64,000 nucleotides of DNA from Maratus speciosus (taxonomy: Eukaryota > Arthropoda > Arachnida > Araneae > Salticidae), in the NCBI GenBank assembly GCA_963932465.1, contig OZ010795.1, forward strand, positions 18,287,197 through 18,351,196, written 5' to 3'. Positions 44,199-57,258 of this stretch are shown here, in pieces. The notes beneath the pieces are model-generated. The model saw only the letters and a program-made list of their open reading frames with translations, ran no database searches and was not told where the DNA came from. The translations under genes were made by a program, and so were the position numbers. Each line of letters starts with the position of its first letter. Position 1 is the first letter of the stretch.

Positions 44199-45885
44199 TT
44201 TGATTCGTTAAAATATAAATTAAAGTAGTTATTTCTTTTAAAGTACCATTTTTAAAAGATTTCTAAATCTTTATATATAAAATAAATATAAATGAAAGAT
44301 ACGAGTTACCTTCGAATGTTACACAACTTTTACGCGCAATAGAATACTGATATATCAAAATACTACGCAGCGGTTTACTCTCCGATAGTAATGCATAAAT
44401 ACAGTTCGTTAAGATACGGTTTAAATAGGGAAATTTGATGCTGGATTCCGATGGTACTAATACGGACGAGAAATTTATTTGTGACGAAGTTCAATTTTGC
44501 TATAATATTTGTTTATGATTGTAAATAAAAATGATTTTTGTCGGTTAGTTTTAATGAGTTATCGAACACACTTTTTAATACTCTGTTTACTGTTGATAAG
44601 TACAAAATTACGTACACATTCTTCTGAATATCACATTTTCTTTCGCGTCAATAATCGGTATAGTGTATTTTAATAATGTGTGTGGCATACATGTTCTTTA
44701 CTAAAAGTTTCACTTGGTATTTTGCACAAACAAGATTTTAAAACTTTCAATTTTCATTTTTGTACTCGTCACTTGTTCCGAGAAAAAACACTAACTTTAT
44801 TAACCTGGACAACATTTTTGTATGTTATGTAAAATGTTTTCCAAAAATTTTAGTGTCGACTTTTTCCTTGTCAAGAACTTTTTTTGCCTCCATACCAAGT
44901 ACAGCCACTCAGTAATATACTTCATTCGAAAGTAAAATATTACTTTTTTATTTATCACCTAAATATAATGACTTGTAATATAAATATTTGTTTAACAGCT
45001 TATAAATCAATTTTCAAACATGTCTAAAAAGTACGTTGTTCAGTCCCATTTATAATTGAGAATCTTAGTTTGTAAGGAGTTTTTAGATTGTTACATAACT
45101 TTATTGTCTTTACTTTGAAAATCGCATTAAAAAGGACTGTAATATGCACTAAAAAGTAAAACATTGTCTTCCAGTTTTCGTGTTCTCTAATATTATACAA
45201 GTACGAAAGTTGTGTAAACGAAATTATGTATATAAAACTGTCTGATGTTGTGTTTATGTGTTTTTATAAAGCAGGTCAAGCTCAAATTTGAATTAAGAAT
45301 TTATCAAATTTATAATTTACGAATTGCGTGTTCTGTTACGTTAAAATGGTGCTATATTTTTTAAAATCAAATCAAATAACCTTCAATGTTTGCTTTATCT
45401 AACACCTTCACTGCATGAAAAGTGGAAAATTAATGTTATTTTGTCCTTGAACTTTATTTCTTCTTCGTTTTCTGTACCAGTGTTCAAACAGTACCGTGAG
45501 AAGATGTTCGCTCAAGTCAGACCTTTTCTCCGTTAAGGAAATATTATGGAATTTTGGTAGGGAATTTCATCTTTGGCCATTAATACATCTATAGAATTTA
45601 TAAAAACCATGTAACATGCAAAAAAAAAACTGTAAAATTTAAAACGCGTACTATAATTACCGCAATAAAAATACATTTTTAGTAATTATTGTTCTCATAT
45701 ATTGTCAACAAAATTTTTGTGCATGCCTGTAAATAAACTGTGAACGCTGTGCCTATTCTATTATACAACAGTAAGCATTTTGCTGTGCACCTCAGTCATA
45801 TACATCAAATTCAATACTTTTGAAAGACCGTCACATCATTAAAATACTACTTATAAAAATATCTTTATGCCCAACTCATGCCAGT
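43570..45885. other. No recognisable feature; T-tract
   Basis: AT-rich sequence upstream (5') of the IR pseudogene, with a C-interrupted T-tract at 44150-44200. I looked for a signal-peptide exon on the minus strand and did not find one I can support. Confidence 0.45.
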
Positions 45886-46350
45886 TTTGTCCCTGGCCGC
45901 TTGGGGACCGGTACAGGACCTCTTGAAGTTTTTGCACCATAATTGCTAATAAATCCCCCCCCCCCCCTTTTAATCCGATCTTCATTTTTGGAACCCTTTT
46001 TCCATTTAGTTATTCTCCAGTTTCTATAATCCAGTTAAAATCCTAGGGCACATTAGGGTCTCACGTTTCTACATTCCAATTAAAGCACTGGGGTCCCTTA
46101 TGGTCCCGTATAGGGCCCGGTCCAGGTGCCTTGAATATTTTGTGCGCCATGCATTTTTCACTCCCTAATTTTCTTACCTCTTCAGGTCATAATTTTAAGT
46201 AGATTTCGTGTTAAATACTACCTATTACATTCTCCCCTATGTTGGAATTTCTGAAAATGTTTTGCAGATCTACACCGATCATGACCCCTAGAACCCAAAA
46301 CCACCCTCAGTAAAAAACTTTATCTATCTATCTATATATATATATATCAC
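45886..46350. repeat. GC-richer block with short related segments and microsatellites
   Basis: GGGGACCGGTACAGGACCTC (45903) and AGGGCCCGGTCCAGGTGCCT (46113), followed by CTTGAA and a GCACCAT / GCGCCAT phrase, suggest a diverged ~210-bp duplication. A run of C lies at 45956-45967, and (ATCT)n/(AT)n at 46322-46347. Confidence 0.4.
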
Positions 46351-46558
46351 TTTCTTCTGGACACTATAACTTCCACAATTCTGCACAAATCTTTTCCAAA
46401 ATGATACATAAAATCAAGGGGCATAAAATATCGGTGAGGCTCGTTAATGGGCAAAATCGGAGCAAAGGGATGGAAATAGGGAGGTGTTTTGTGAAAACTG
46501 AAAAAACCCCATAACGTCTTAATTTTTTGTACATATCAAATCAGTTTAAAGTTTGTAT

Positions 46559-46897
46559 TACTTCAAAAAATAGGGTTTTTGGGAGAAAAAAATTCATAAC
46601 TTCGTCAATTCTCAAGATATCAAATCCAATTAATTTTATTATAAATCTCCTGAATATTGTCTACAACTTTTATATTCACAAGTTTTTGATAGGACAATTT
46701 CTTACCGCAAAAAAAATAAATAAAAATAAAAAATGAAAAAAAAAAGGGTGGGGGTGTTGAAGGAGAAAAAAATCCATAACTCCGTCAATTCACAAGATAT
46801 AAAATCCCCATGAATTTATCATATATCTTCTTAATATTGTCTACAACATTTATATAGACAAGTTTTTAATAAGACCAATTCTTACAGCAAAAACAAA
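46559..46897 (+). repeat. Two tandem ~185-bp units
   Basis: AATTCATAACTTCGTCAATT at 46590 and AATCCATAACTCCGTCAATT at 46771 open matching stretches that continue with ATATTGTCTACAAC.TTTATAT and GACAAGTTTTT.ATA. About 85 percent identity by eye. Family unknown. Confidence 0.75.
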
Positions 46898-49189
46898 TTA
46901 AAAATACATAGCGGTTGAAGAAAAAAATGATCTTATTAAGGGTGTATTCAAACCCGAACTGCTTATTTTTTTACTCATTTTTAAATTAATTTTTGCTCTC
47001 AAACGCATCCAATTAGTCGATTCTCTTATTCAGAAACTGTATAATGTACCGTAGTGATCTATTTTTTGATAGAGGCAGAATATATTTCAAAAAATGACGT
47101 CAAAGCGGCCATTTTGGCAGAATTTCCCGAAGCAATTGTGTTAGAAACGAAAAATATTGTCCTACTGAGAAAATATTTTTTTACAAATCAGGTTTTAATT
47201 AATTGAACGAAAAATACAAACACAGGTCGCTTATAAATCTCTTCAAAAATCACGTCAGCAAGTTTGATATTTTTTTCTATTTAAAATGAATCTGAAAATG
47301 TGCCAGAAAATTTCGAGTTGTTGAGCATTGAAAAGTATTTTTTTGAATACCGCTTTAACATGATTCTGATAAAACCAGCTATTATATAAAAATGAAATAA
47401 AAACTCGTTAAAAGTGGCCAGATACAATTTTTAAAGTGGGTTTATCTCTAATCATGATTTAGTTTTTGGCGGTGAAATTAGTATACTTAATTTCGAAATC
47501 TACCTCCGCCTGTAGGCCGGGCCGGGTTTTGGACTTTTTTCCAGGACTCCTCTTATTTAATATTTATTTATTTATTTCCTCTTATTTAATATAAAGAAGC
47601 TATTTATCTATTTTTTATACAAACAGAAGACAATTTTATACAAGAAATAATAATAATGTATATAAAAATAAATTGTTTATATATGTAAATAAATATACAT
47701 ATAAGCAAGCATAAAACTTCACTATGTTTGTTTTCATAATACTCCATTCATTGAATATTAAACTATCCGATAAATATGTATTTTAAAATGAATCATTTAT
47801 AATTAACATTTAATTATTTATCATTTTAACTATTTATTTATTGTGTATTATTAGTATATTTTATATAAATTAAAATCATTAAAAACTATTAATACAAAAA
47901 TTATTTATTTTTCTTAAACATACGAATAATTAAGTGTTAATAATGAAACAATTTTACTTTATAAAGGAACATTTCAATCATTTCTATTTAACAAATTTCG
48001 AAATTATTTGCCACATCGCTGGTCTAATCTCACACATGATTCTAAGTAATCTACTTCATTTGGTAAAAATTCCGAAATATTTCTACGGCTTCATTATGAA
48101 TAATGGACATGTTTTTCTTTCCTCTGTTATAATGTATGTCTATACCCGAATGCACATAAATTAACTTATATTTTCTTAAATTCTTGTGGAAGAAAGAAAT
48201 AATATGGATTACGAATTAACAAACAAACAATATCTCCACTAAAGAAAAATTGAAAGAAAAAAAGCTGACTAACGGATTAAATTCGAAACAGTGAAAAAAC
48301 ATTTAGCAAAGACTCTGTATCGTTTATATTTATCTACTAAGATTATTATTTTTCTTATGGACCGAATAATTTAGTTACTACAGAAAAAAATACACTTGTG
48401 ATATTTGTTTTACTAGCCGCAATTTTTATTTGAGTAAATAACCAACTTTAGTTATTATAATGCCGTATGAGAAAATATATTATTTTACGGGTACGGAGTC
48501 ATACACACTTTTGAACAGTAAGACGAACGTAGCATTAAAACAATTAGGTACACGCGTTTCTTTAAAAAAGTATATATATCAAATTATGCTTTTCTAATTA
48601 TTGCATTGTATGCCTATTTACTCTAATTTTATAAGATTTGGACCGTATGTATATTTAAAAAACAAAATAAAACATATGAAATACAAACATCACATTACAG
48701 ATGTCCAAACGATGTAATCTCATGACAGCGGTTGCGAATGTGTTAAAATATAATCTTCAATGCCAAATTAATTTTTAATAGAATTTATTGCGAGAAAACT
48801 CTTTCCTGTCTAAGTTTTGAGAAAGGAAAAATACAAAATCTCTTTTTTTACTTTCTAAATTATACCTGAAAACACAAATTACATTCTTTCTAAATAAATA
48901 AAGAATTTGCATATGATCTTTCTTTTTGATAATTAATTCATAAAAGGATTAAATTTTCTCTCATGCATTATTTTAATCTGCGCTGATAAACAAACAACAT
49001 TCATTGCAACTGAAAGGACAAAAGTAATAAAAAGTTAAATGTCTTTAGGGAAATTGCGTGGTTATGTCATAAGTGTCACTAAGCTTTTGAAAAGTGGTGA
49101 TTTTATTCTTGAGTTAGAAAAACTTTAAAACACACATACCCTCTCCCTCCCACACAGGCCGGCTTCCTGTTTAGATACAATAAATAACT
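46898..49189. other. No recognisable feature
   Basis: AT-rich. A 76-codon plus frame at 47934-48164 (IKEHFNHFYLTNFEIICHIA) shows no family. GGCCGGGCCGGG at 47517 is a lone GC-rich spot. Confidence 0.45.
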
Positions 49190-50096
49190 AGTCAGATGGG
49201 GCAATCCCAAAACTTACTTCTATCTCATAAATGTTAATAATTCAAAATTCACTATCATAGGGCCAAAATGAAATGGCAATCTATGCCCGTTGTGAGGATT
49301 GTAAAGGTATGAAATTCCGTGCATTAGTTCTTGTGATATGGTTATCGCTAAAATCATGTCACTCCTTCAAAATGCGTGATAACAAAGTCGCTTGTTGGGT
49401 GATTAACACTAAAACCTAATCAGTAATAACTTTTGTCAACGTCTAACTAAATCCTAAGTTAAATGAAAATTCGTGGATTAGTTCTTGAGATAGAGCTATT
49501 GCGGAAAAATACAGCATAGCCGCCACCTGTTGGGCGATTTACACCAAAAAACCTAAATTTTACCAATTCATATCAAGGATTATTTGAATGTGAAGTTTTA
49601 TGAAAATCCGTGCATTACTTCTTGAAATAGATCTATTGCAGAAATCGTAAAAAGGCAGCATAGCAGCGCCACCTGATGGAAGATTCACACCAAAATGCAA
49701 AAATCATCAAGTCATATCAAGGACTAACCTAATCTGAAGTTTGATAGAAATCCGTGAATTAGTTCTTGAGGTAGAACTAGTGTGATAATTGTGAAAGATG
49801 CAGCATAGCAGCGCCACCTGTTGTGCGATTTACTCCAAAAACTAATCAGCATCTATTTATATCAGGAACTAACTGAATATAACTTTTTATTCAATTCCGT
49901 GCAGTAGTTCTTAAGACAGAGCGCCGCTCACAATATTTCTGCCGCACTAAGACAGACGGACAGACAGGCATATTTTAAAAACATGTTTTTTGGAATCTCT
50001 GACCCCTAAAACGTGTCAATCCGTCGAAAACCGGAATTCAAAAATTTTCACGAATCCATTACTTTCTTCTTGTAAAGATAGAAGAAAGTAAAAACT
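49190..50096 (+). mobile_element. Rep-A copy 4, both ends present
   Basis: Opens with ACTAGTCAGATGGGGCAATC then AAAACTTACTTCTATCTCAT and closes with TTTCTTCTTGTAAAGATAGA, AGAAAGTAAAAACTAGT. It has about five 145-bp units with GCAGCGCCACCTG. The right end is a hairpin (ACTTTCTTCT / AGAAGAAAGT) six bases before CTAGT, the layout of a Helitron-type 3' terminus. The left carries the same ACTTTCTTCT block inverted, as in Helentron/DINE-like non-autonomous elements. Confidence 0.8.
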
Positions 50097-53000
50097 AGTT
50101 GAATTTATATATGATTTTTTCTTATTTCATTGACTAATAGTTTATTCTTAAACCAGAAAGATAGCCCCCATTCTCTTAGCGAAATAAAAGTGTACGTCAT
50201 TCATAAATTTTTATTCTTCATAATAGAGGTCCATTTTTCAACTCTTTCCTTATGTATTTTACACCAATAAAATTTTAGTACAAAAGTGCAAATTTTATTT
50301 ACCGTTGAAACAATTTATATTTCTGTTGGTTTAGTACGCGTTATTTTATAGCTTAAATTTTGTTTCTTAGTTTTAGAGATAAATTTCGTCCTTTGCAGTA
50401 ACATTTCAAGTTTTTAAGAACCAATTAAAATCAAGTTTTAAATTGCAAAACTTCAATAATTACTATTGGAAAATAGTGGAATTTTCAGGGGAATACGAAG
50501 TGTTACTTCACATAATTTTCTTGTGTATGGGAATTTTTGTATCTTTTTACTGTGCCAATTCCTTAAGCTGGATATCATTCTGTTTGTCATAATATATTTT
50601 TATCCTTGAATGCATAGTTTATTTTTCTTACTGTAGCGCTGTCTGCAACTTTACATACTACGCGTTTTCTGCCCATCCGTTATTTTGAAATGTATACTTT
50701 TTTTACAGGTATTTTGCCTCTTCTTTCTTTAGCGCCCAGTTTTCTTAATAAGTTCATGCATAAATTACTGTAACTTAACCTAATGATGGCCTTTCTTTTG
50801 CTTTAGTACATAAGTAAGAAAATACTTTTTACTGTATTTCGCTTATATTGCTTATGTAAATACTAAATTTCAGACCTCATTTGTTTTATTTTGTTCTTTC
50901 TCTGCCCCTGCCCTTCTTTAAGTAAATGCATGAGAAGATGAACAAGTTTATGAGTATAAACATGAGTGTTTTTGAATCTAGGTCTCAAAGGACCTGGAAC
51001 TTACGTTGCTAAACATCTTTATTTTATTTTTTTTAGTTGACTGGAATTAATTAAATATCTTTATTTAATTAATTAAAAATCGCTTATAACGATGTTACTT
51101 CTACAATATGAAAACTCCATAAAAGTGTTTCTGAAGACTGATTATTTTTGCCACGTATTTAGTTCCATGTTATTTAATATTATCGTCTGTTTTTTTATAT
51201 TCTTTTACATTTTTTATTTTACTTTTAGTCCACTTTTTGGAATTTAATAATTTTCCTTAGTTATATTCGAAATCCTCGCATTCTGTTTTTTTTTCTGTTA
51301 ACTGTTACATTGGTTTCTCCTCTTAACTATCCTTTCAGTCAAAGAGCTACCTAGTCTTTCTTTGACAGAAATTTCCTTTGATTTTATTACAAGTATATTT
51401 TCATCATGTCTGATTTAAGATTTAGTGATTCAGCTTCTGACATTGAGCTTTTTATAATATCAGATATTGCATAGAATATTAAAAATCGCCTTGCATCTAT
51501 TTCTAATGACTCAAATAGAAGTTTAAGATCGTTTTGAAACATTTGTTAGATATCTAAGACATGAGCTTAGAAATAGATTAAATAGTAGTGTAAGTAGAGA
51601 TCCGAAGAGCAGAGACAACTAGAATTAGATGGAATAAAACAGATAAATAGATCTCATAAAAATCATTACTAAGCCAAAAGATTTTCAAGATGCTATGTTC
51701 TAAGGGACTCTGTAAATTAATTCAAATCAACAGGTTGATCAAATAATTCAATTAATAGCTGATATTGTAAAACCTCAAATAACTCCAGCGGCATTGACTG
51801 AGGTGTCACAGTATGTAATTCACCAATTACATCTGAAGGATAATTTCCTCCAATCAATAGCTGGGTTTCCAACAAACAGTTTATTACTTAAAATAAACTG
51901 TCTCTTGGATTAAAAGACTGATTCACAAATTTTTTGATAATCTTTTTAAGTTATAAAATAAACAATTACATTTAAAATGGCAACATTTTACATTCTTACA
52001 TTAAAAGTCACTGAGATAACATATTTTGTCTTCAGATCAGCAAAGCTCTAATGATACAAAATTTTGAAATAGACTTAAAAAAAAAGCTTAAACTTGAAAT
52101 GCAATGTAAGCCTGTACGTTGAAAAATAAAGTGTAAGCTTGTATTATTTATTTATTGTTTACTTATATTTTCAAGAAAAAAAAATAACATTCAGATATTT
52201 CCTAACAGAGTTTTAGATTTAGTATATTAAATAGTGTATGCCACTAATCTTTGAGAGCATTGATTTTTCAAGTTACATAGCTGTAATTTGTTAGTTAAAC
52301 AATGAATTAAATAGGGTTACCACTAATGACAGTTTTGGCCACCAGTATTCCAAAAGAGTAATCCCCGTGAGACACTTTTCTTGCAAACGCTCTAGATACC
52401 TCAATAGTTATTGCTGATACATTCTGGTATCCAAAATAGTCATCATTGTTACCTCTGCTTTAAATTCTTTATAATTTTCAATGGTAGTTACAAGCTTAAA
52501 TATATATTAAGAATAAACTTACTATTATTTTAAATATTATTTCAATCAATTCTCCCGCAGTAGAAAAAAAATCAAGATACATTTTCATAATAAAGAGATA
52601 AGACAATTTATTTGTTTAATGCGAAAGTAAAAATAACTCGACGGTTTTGAAGTTTTTTTGAGAGTAAACAATGAATACGTTCATGTATTATTCATAAAAT
52701 TATAATGATTAACATTTTAAAATATGCAAATATTTATTCCGTAATAGAGTTTTAAAAATATCCCCTTTCTTGCATGAAAACATTTTAACATCATTATGCC
52801 ATAAATACAGTTTAAATAATTATCTGATTTTCTATGTGCATTGTTTATATAAAAAATAATTTATATTTTATATCGATTTTGTTTTGTCAATATTTTTACG
52901 TAAAGTGTGTAGTGTGTACATTAATTTCCAAATGCAAGCTGTATCTACATGTCGATTTTATTTAAGTACCGCATGGTATTGCTTTAAAAAAGCTTATATG

Positions 53001-53909
53001 TACATATATGATCAACAAAATTAAACTTTCTTAATACACCGGCTGCGTATTGGGCTTTGCATCCTGTCTTTATAAACGCCATAAATTGCAATGATTTAAT
53101 ACCAATAATGAGTCTTAAATTATCACTGTAGTATTATCACTTGTATTCTTGTAACCTATAAATGCATTACAGCTTTGAAAAATCAACTAATACAAAATTC
53201 AAATATTCAATATTGTCTTCATATCCTGTAACTTTTAACACTTTTTGAAAACGGAAGAAGCGAGGTAAAAATATGACGCCTGAATATTTTGCCTGATAAG
53301 AATTTGATTAGTATTGAAACAATTTTCACGTGAAAGGAATTTAATCAACAGTGAGTATTATTTTGTATTTCCCTATATATTAAAAGAGATTAATCTTACA
53401 TAACATAATACACTAACACTTTAATTCTTTAAATATTTTTTTTCTTAATAAAAAAATATATATTTAGATCTTTAACGTACATACTAAATATTTTAAAGTA
53501 CAATTCGAGCATAATAAATTGGCTCCTAAGTTACGCAACTTTAACAATAATTAAGTTTTTAATTAATTATGGAGGCAGCCCGAACCAGAACCTTATGGAA
53601 TAAGAGATTTCATTGAATATACCATTCTCTTCGCCCCCTATTTTGTTTCAGTTACATATTTTCTTTGTAGCGTAAAAAAAAATCTTTTGAAATTACAAAC
53701 AAATTTATCATAATCGATGTATAAAATCATGATTAATTTTCGAGAAAAGAAGCATGCATATTGAATATAAAAAAAAAATACGATTTTTTATTTCTTTGAA
53801 CTGTTTTCTATCGACTTTTTGACTTCGTTCATCGTTCTGATAACTTTACATGTGAGTCAAATGCTTTTTTAGAATATAAATTTTTTTTTTCATGCCTAAT
53901 TTCAGTATT
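50097..53909. other. Long AT-rich stretch without recognisable genes
   Basis: Between about 51400 and 51900 a degenerate reading (SDLRFSDSASDIELFIISDI then stop) hints at a decayed coding sequence, but I cannot assign it. The rest shows nothing I can support. Confidence 0.4.
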
Positions 53910-53932
53910 AATATATATATATATATATATAT
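53910..53932. repeat. (TA)n tract, left of the foldback element
   Basis: Pure TA repeat ending exactly at the element. A matching tract lies at 54386-54418 on the other side. Confidence 0.9.
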
Positions 53933-54384
53933 ACCGGGTGTCCCAAAAAGGACTGACTGATTTTAAAATTCAATAACTTGTAAACGGTGACAGATATTTA
54001 AAAAATTCTTGCAGGAGGGTTATGCATAAGGTCAAAAGTTTTTTTACAGTGATTTTCGATTTTAGTTCGAATTACAAACAATAGATGGCGCTGCGATCGA
54101 TAGACGCTAAATTCAGGCTCGATTTTTGGTACTTCGTGGCCCGGATAATACATTTCCATCTCCTTTTTCCGCATAGAACAAGAAAAAGGACCAAAAATCG
54201 AGCCTGTATTTAGTGACTATTGCTTACAGCGCCATCTATTGTTTGTAATTCGAACTAAAATCGAAAATCACTGTAATAAAACTTTTGACCTTATGCATAA
54301 ACCTCCTGCAAGAATTTTTTAAATATCTGTCACCGTTTGCAAGTTATTGAATTTTAAAATCAGTCAGTCCTTTTTGGGACACCC

Positions 54385-54387
<3 letters not shown>
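53933..54387. mobile_element. 455-bp foldback MITE in a (TA)n target
   Basis: ACCGGGTGTCCCAAAAAGGA opens and its reverse complement closes the element. Arms of about 200 bp are nearly identical, sharing TTTTAAAATTCAATAACTTG, AAAATTCTTGCAGGAGG, ATTTTCGATTTTAGTTCGAA and CAATAGATGGCGCTG. A unique loop of about 50 bp lies near 54135-54180. It sits in a TA microsatellite, so TA duplication is likely but cannot be counted. Superfamily unknown, Tc1/mariner-type targeting by inference. Confidence 0.85.
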
Positions 54388-54418
<31 letters not shown>

Positions 54419-54419
<1 letters not shown>

Positions 54420-56470
54420 CAAATTTGAATTTTGTTGTAAAACTAGATCGAAACTTCAAGTCCACTCCAATAAATTTATTAGCATTCTGTAATAATTAAT
54501 TGTTTCTATTTCTTCTATCGAGAGTATTGGAAAGAACTGAAAAGGCTCTACAATTTCTTCTATGATTTCATTTACATTTGTGGAATTGTGACAGTATGCC
54601 GAGTTACTCTTTGATATGGGTACTCTCGTGGGGAATGAGTTTGTATTTTTAAGTTACTAATATTTGTAGATAAATGAAGAACCTATTCTATCTTTCTTTA
54701 AATTGCATAAATCGCGAAAGAACATCTGGAATTTAATTCTCATTATTACTTTACGAAGATATGTTGATTAGGTAACTGTGGTTCTGTAGTGTATATCTGT
54801 ATAGGGAACTTTTAGAAAGGAGGATCACCTAGATCTCTAGTTACAGGTGTCATCAAAGTACACGTAGCTTCCAAAGTGTATAGATTGAAGTTTGTTTAAG
54901 ACGTAATAGAAGAAACTACTGCACGGATGTGCGTGTTTGGTTAAACATTAATTTATATGCTTAAATAAAGTAGTTTGGACCCAAAAAGTCTGCTGGTTTT
55001 TCAAATTATCATCAGATGTAATTTTCGTTTCTATTGAAGGAGATGAGTGATGACTTTGTGAACTAAGTATTTAACTTAGATAGTTCATCCGCACGCTTTT
55101 CTTATAGTCGAAGCTAGTTATCTAATTAACATTATTTTTCCACTGGCATTACTTATTATTGAACAAACTGTTTGTTTTGTTGTAACAGATTAGTAATGGC
55201 TTCTTTTAAATTTGATGGAACTGAAGCGGTTGTCGCCTATTTTATTTTCAAAATTGCTTTCTTCAATTACTGTAATATGTTATTAATAATATCTGATAGG
55301 TATACAAAAGTTTTTACCCTCTCAAAAGCACTCAACCCTCCTAGAATGGTTAAAAAGTAATAAACGTGGCTATTTTAATCACTAAATGCAGAATTTCTCA
55401 AAAGAAAACTCGTTATAAAGTTAAAATATGATAAACAAATTCTTCATTAGCTGTCATATTCAATCTATAAACCATTCGCATTCATTCTAAGCATATTGAT
55501 ATATTTTAGAGTAAGGTTAAGACTTTATGAAATTTAAATGTTGCGAAATAGTTTAAAGTTATCGAAAAAATAGTGTTTGAATTCTTTTATTCAAATTCAT
55601 TCTCAGTCAATGACCATGAATGCAGATTTTTTAAATTATTGAGAAAAGTACTTTTCTTTCTTTCTCGTACAGTATTTGGAATTGACGTTGCGTAATGTCT
55701 TTGAAAGATAAATCTTGTAAAACAGAGACATGCGTTTTTGTTTCTTTTGTTCAGGAGAACAAATGGTATTTCTTCTAAGATAAGAGAGAATTTATTTTCA
55801 CTCCTGTAAATTTCGATTTTGCATGAAAGATAGTTAATGTGTCAAAGTACTCTCTAAATGATATTTTTTCTTTCTTTTGTTAATTTCAAAATACGGTTCA
55901 AAAGACAGTTCTTTTGAGAAATTCGACCATTTTATTAAATAATGTCTTTTTGTGTGTTTTTAAAATTAAAAAGGCAACGTCAACATTTTCGAAATACGGT
56001 ATTAATAATGGATATCTTTTAAAGACAAGGTTATGATTATTGAAACTGGATTTTGTGAATAATTTTGATTTGTTCTTTGAATATATATTTTCTGAAGGTA
56101 GTATAAATAGTCTCGTAGGCATGATCCTATGTTATGAGATACAAGGAAAAAAACTTTATTTTACATAAATGTAGAAATAGGGAAATCTAATGTTTCAGGG
56201 TTGCCGACAGATAAGTGGTATCTACCACATAAGCCAAAAATTAATACCACTTCTGGTGTATAAAACAAGACAAAATTAGAAAGAGCTTTAGCAACTGTCC
56301 CTTTGCCGTCTATAGTTTTCGAAAACGTTATGAAAGTATTTTTGATGAGTTATGGAAAATTTTAGATTTAAATAAAACTTTCATTATTCTATAAAAGATA
56401 GCAGCTGAAAAATCATATGTGTTTACTTGAAAGTTTAGTAATTTTAAGACAGTGATATGTTATGTAGATC
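54419..56470. other. No recognisable feature
   Basis: AT-rich. Small plus (55172-55360) and minus (55898-56122) frames look like background. Confidence 0.45.
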
Positions 56471-56562
56471 GCACACGGAGGTGACTCAAGCAACATGACA
56501 CGCATCACGGGAGAAAAAACATGTTTCTTTTTTGTTTTGACCTACCGCAAACCTGCTTCTCA

Positions 56563-56718
56563 TCTAAGGCAGATCCCACATCGAACAGACAAGCGTGCGA
56601 CATGCGACAAGTTGTAGCGTTCAAACTGCTTTTAACAAACAAGTAACCGGTTTGAACGCTACAACTTGTCGCATGTCGCACGCTTGTCTGTTCAGTGTGG
56701 GATATGCCTAAGACACAT
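56563..56718. mobile_element. Near-perfect inverted repeat A (~60-bp arms)
   Basis: GAACAGACAAGCGTGCGACA, TGCGACAAGTTGTAGCGTTC on the left (from about 56584) is matched almost base for base by the reverse complement of 56658-56705. The outer parts (CTAAGGCAGATCCCACATC / GTGGGATATGCCTAAG) match with a few changes. The spacer is about 30 bp. GC content is well above the surroundings. Confidence 0.8.
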
Positions 56719-56837
56719 GGTATGTCGCTTGTATCGACTTGGTGTGCGGCTGACTAATATTTGCGAATCATCACTTCTTTTGGTGACTCTTGTAGTTGTC
56801 TTTCGAAACCAATGGGGAGTGCAGAACGTTTGTATCC

Positions 56838-57258
56838 TAATAATCCGGTATAGACTGGGAGCTGGCAGCACAGACAATCACTTCATCGAGTTCACGGAAG
56901 AACTTCTAAGATTAATTAAATTTTTATTCGCATATTAAAACGCAATCGGTCTGCCAAGTCCTATCTTGGTGGAAAACACCTGAAAACCCGATTTCAGCGG
57001 CTGACTCGTAGGTTTACCATTGTGTTTTCCTGCTCTCAGTCCCCCATGTTTTCATACCTTTTGGTGCAAGAAAACACAATGGTAAACCTACGAGTCAGCC
57101 GCTGAAATCGGGTTTTCAGGTGTTTTCCACCAAGATAGGACTTGGCAGACCGATTGCGTTTTAATAGGCGAATAAAAATTTAATTAATCCTAGACTTTCA
57201 TCCGTGAACTCGATGAGGGGATTGTCTGTGCTGCCGGTTTCCGGTCTATTAGGTATTG
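56838..57258. mobile_element. Large inverted repeat B (~190-bp arms)
   Basis: The left arm 56838-57033 and the reverse complement of 57071-57258 share GGCAGCACAGACAATC, CATCGAGTTCACGGA, CGCAATCGGTCTGCCAAGTC, AAAACCCGATTTCAGCGGCT and GTAGGTTTACCATTGTGTTT. Differences are few and concentrated at the outer ends. The central spacer is about 37 bp. The plus frame at 56666-56938 and its antisense lie between and across inverted repeats A and B and are not taken as genes. Confidence 0.85.

Noticed and set aside
51413..51900. Retroviral-type gag or RT fragment
   Set aside because: A few residues in a row read plausibly, but stops are frequent and no diagnostic motif (YxDD, zinc knuckle, protease) was found.
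56666..56938. 90-codon plus frame overlapping a minus frame
   Set aside because: It lies in and between the arms of two inverted repeats; overlapping frames on both strands reflect higher GC rather than a gene.
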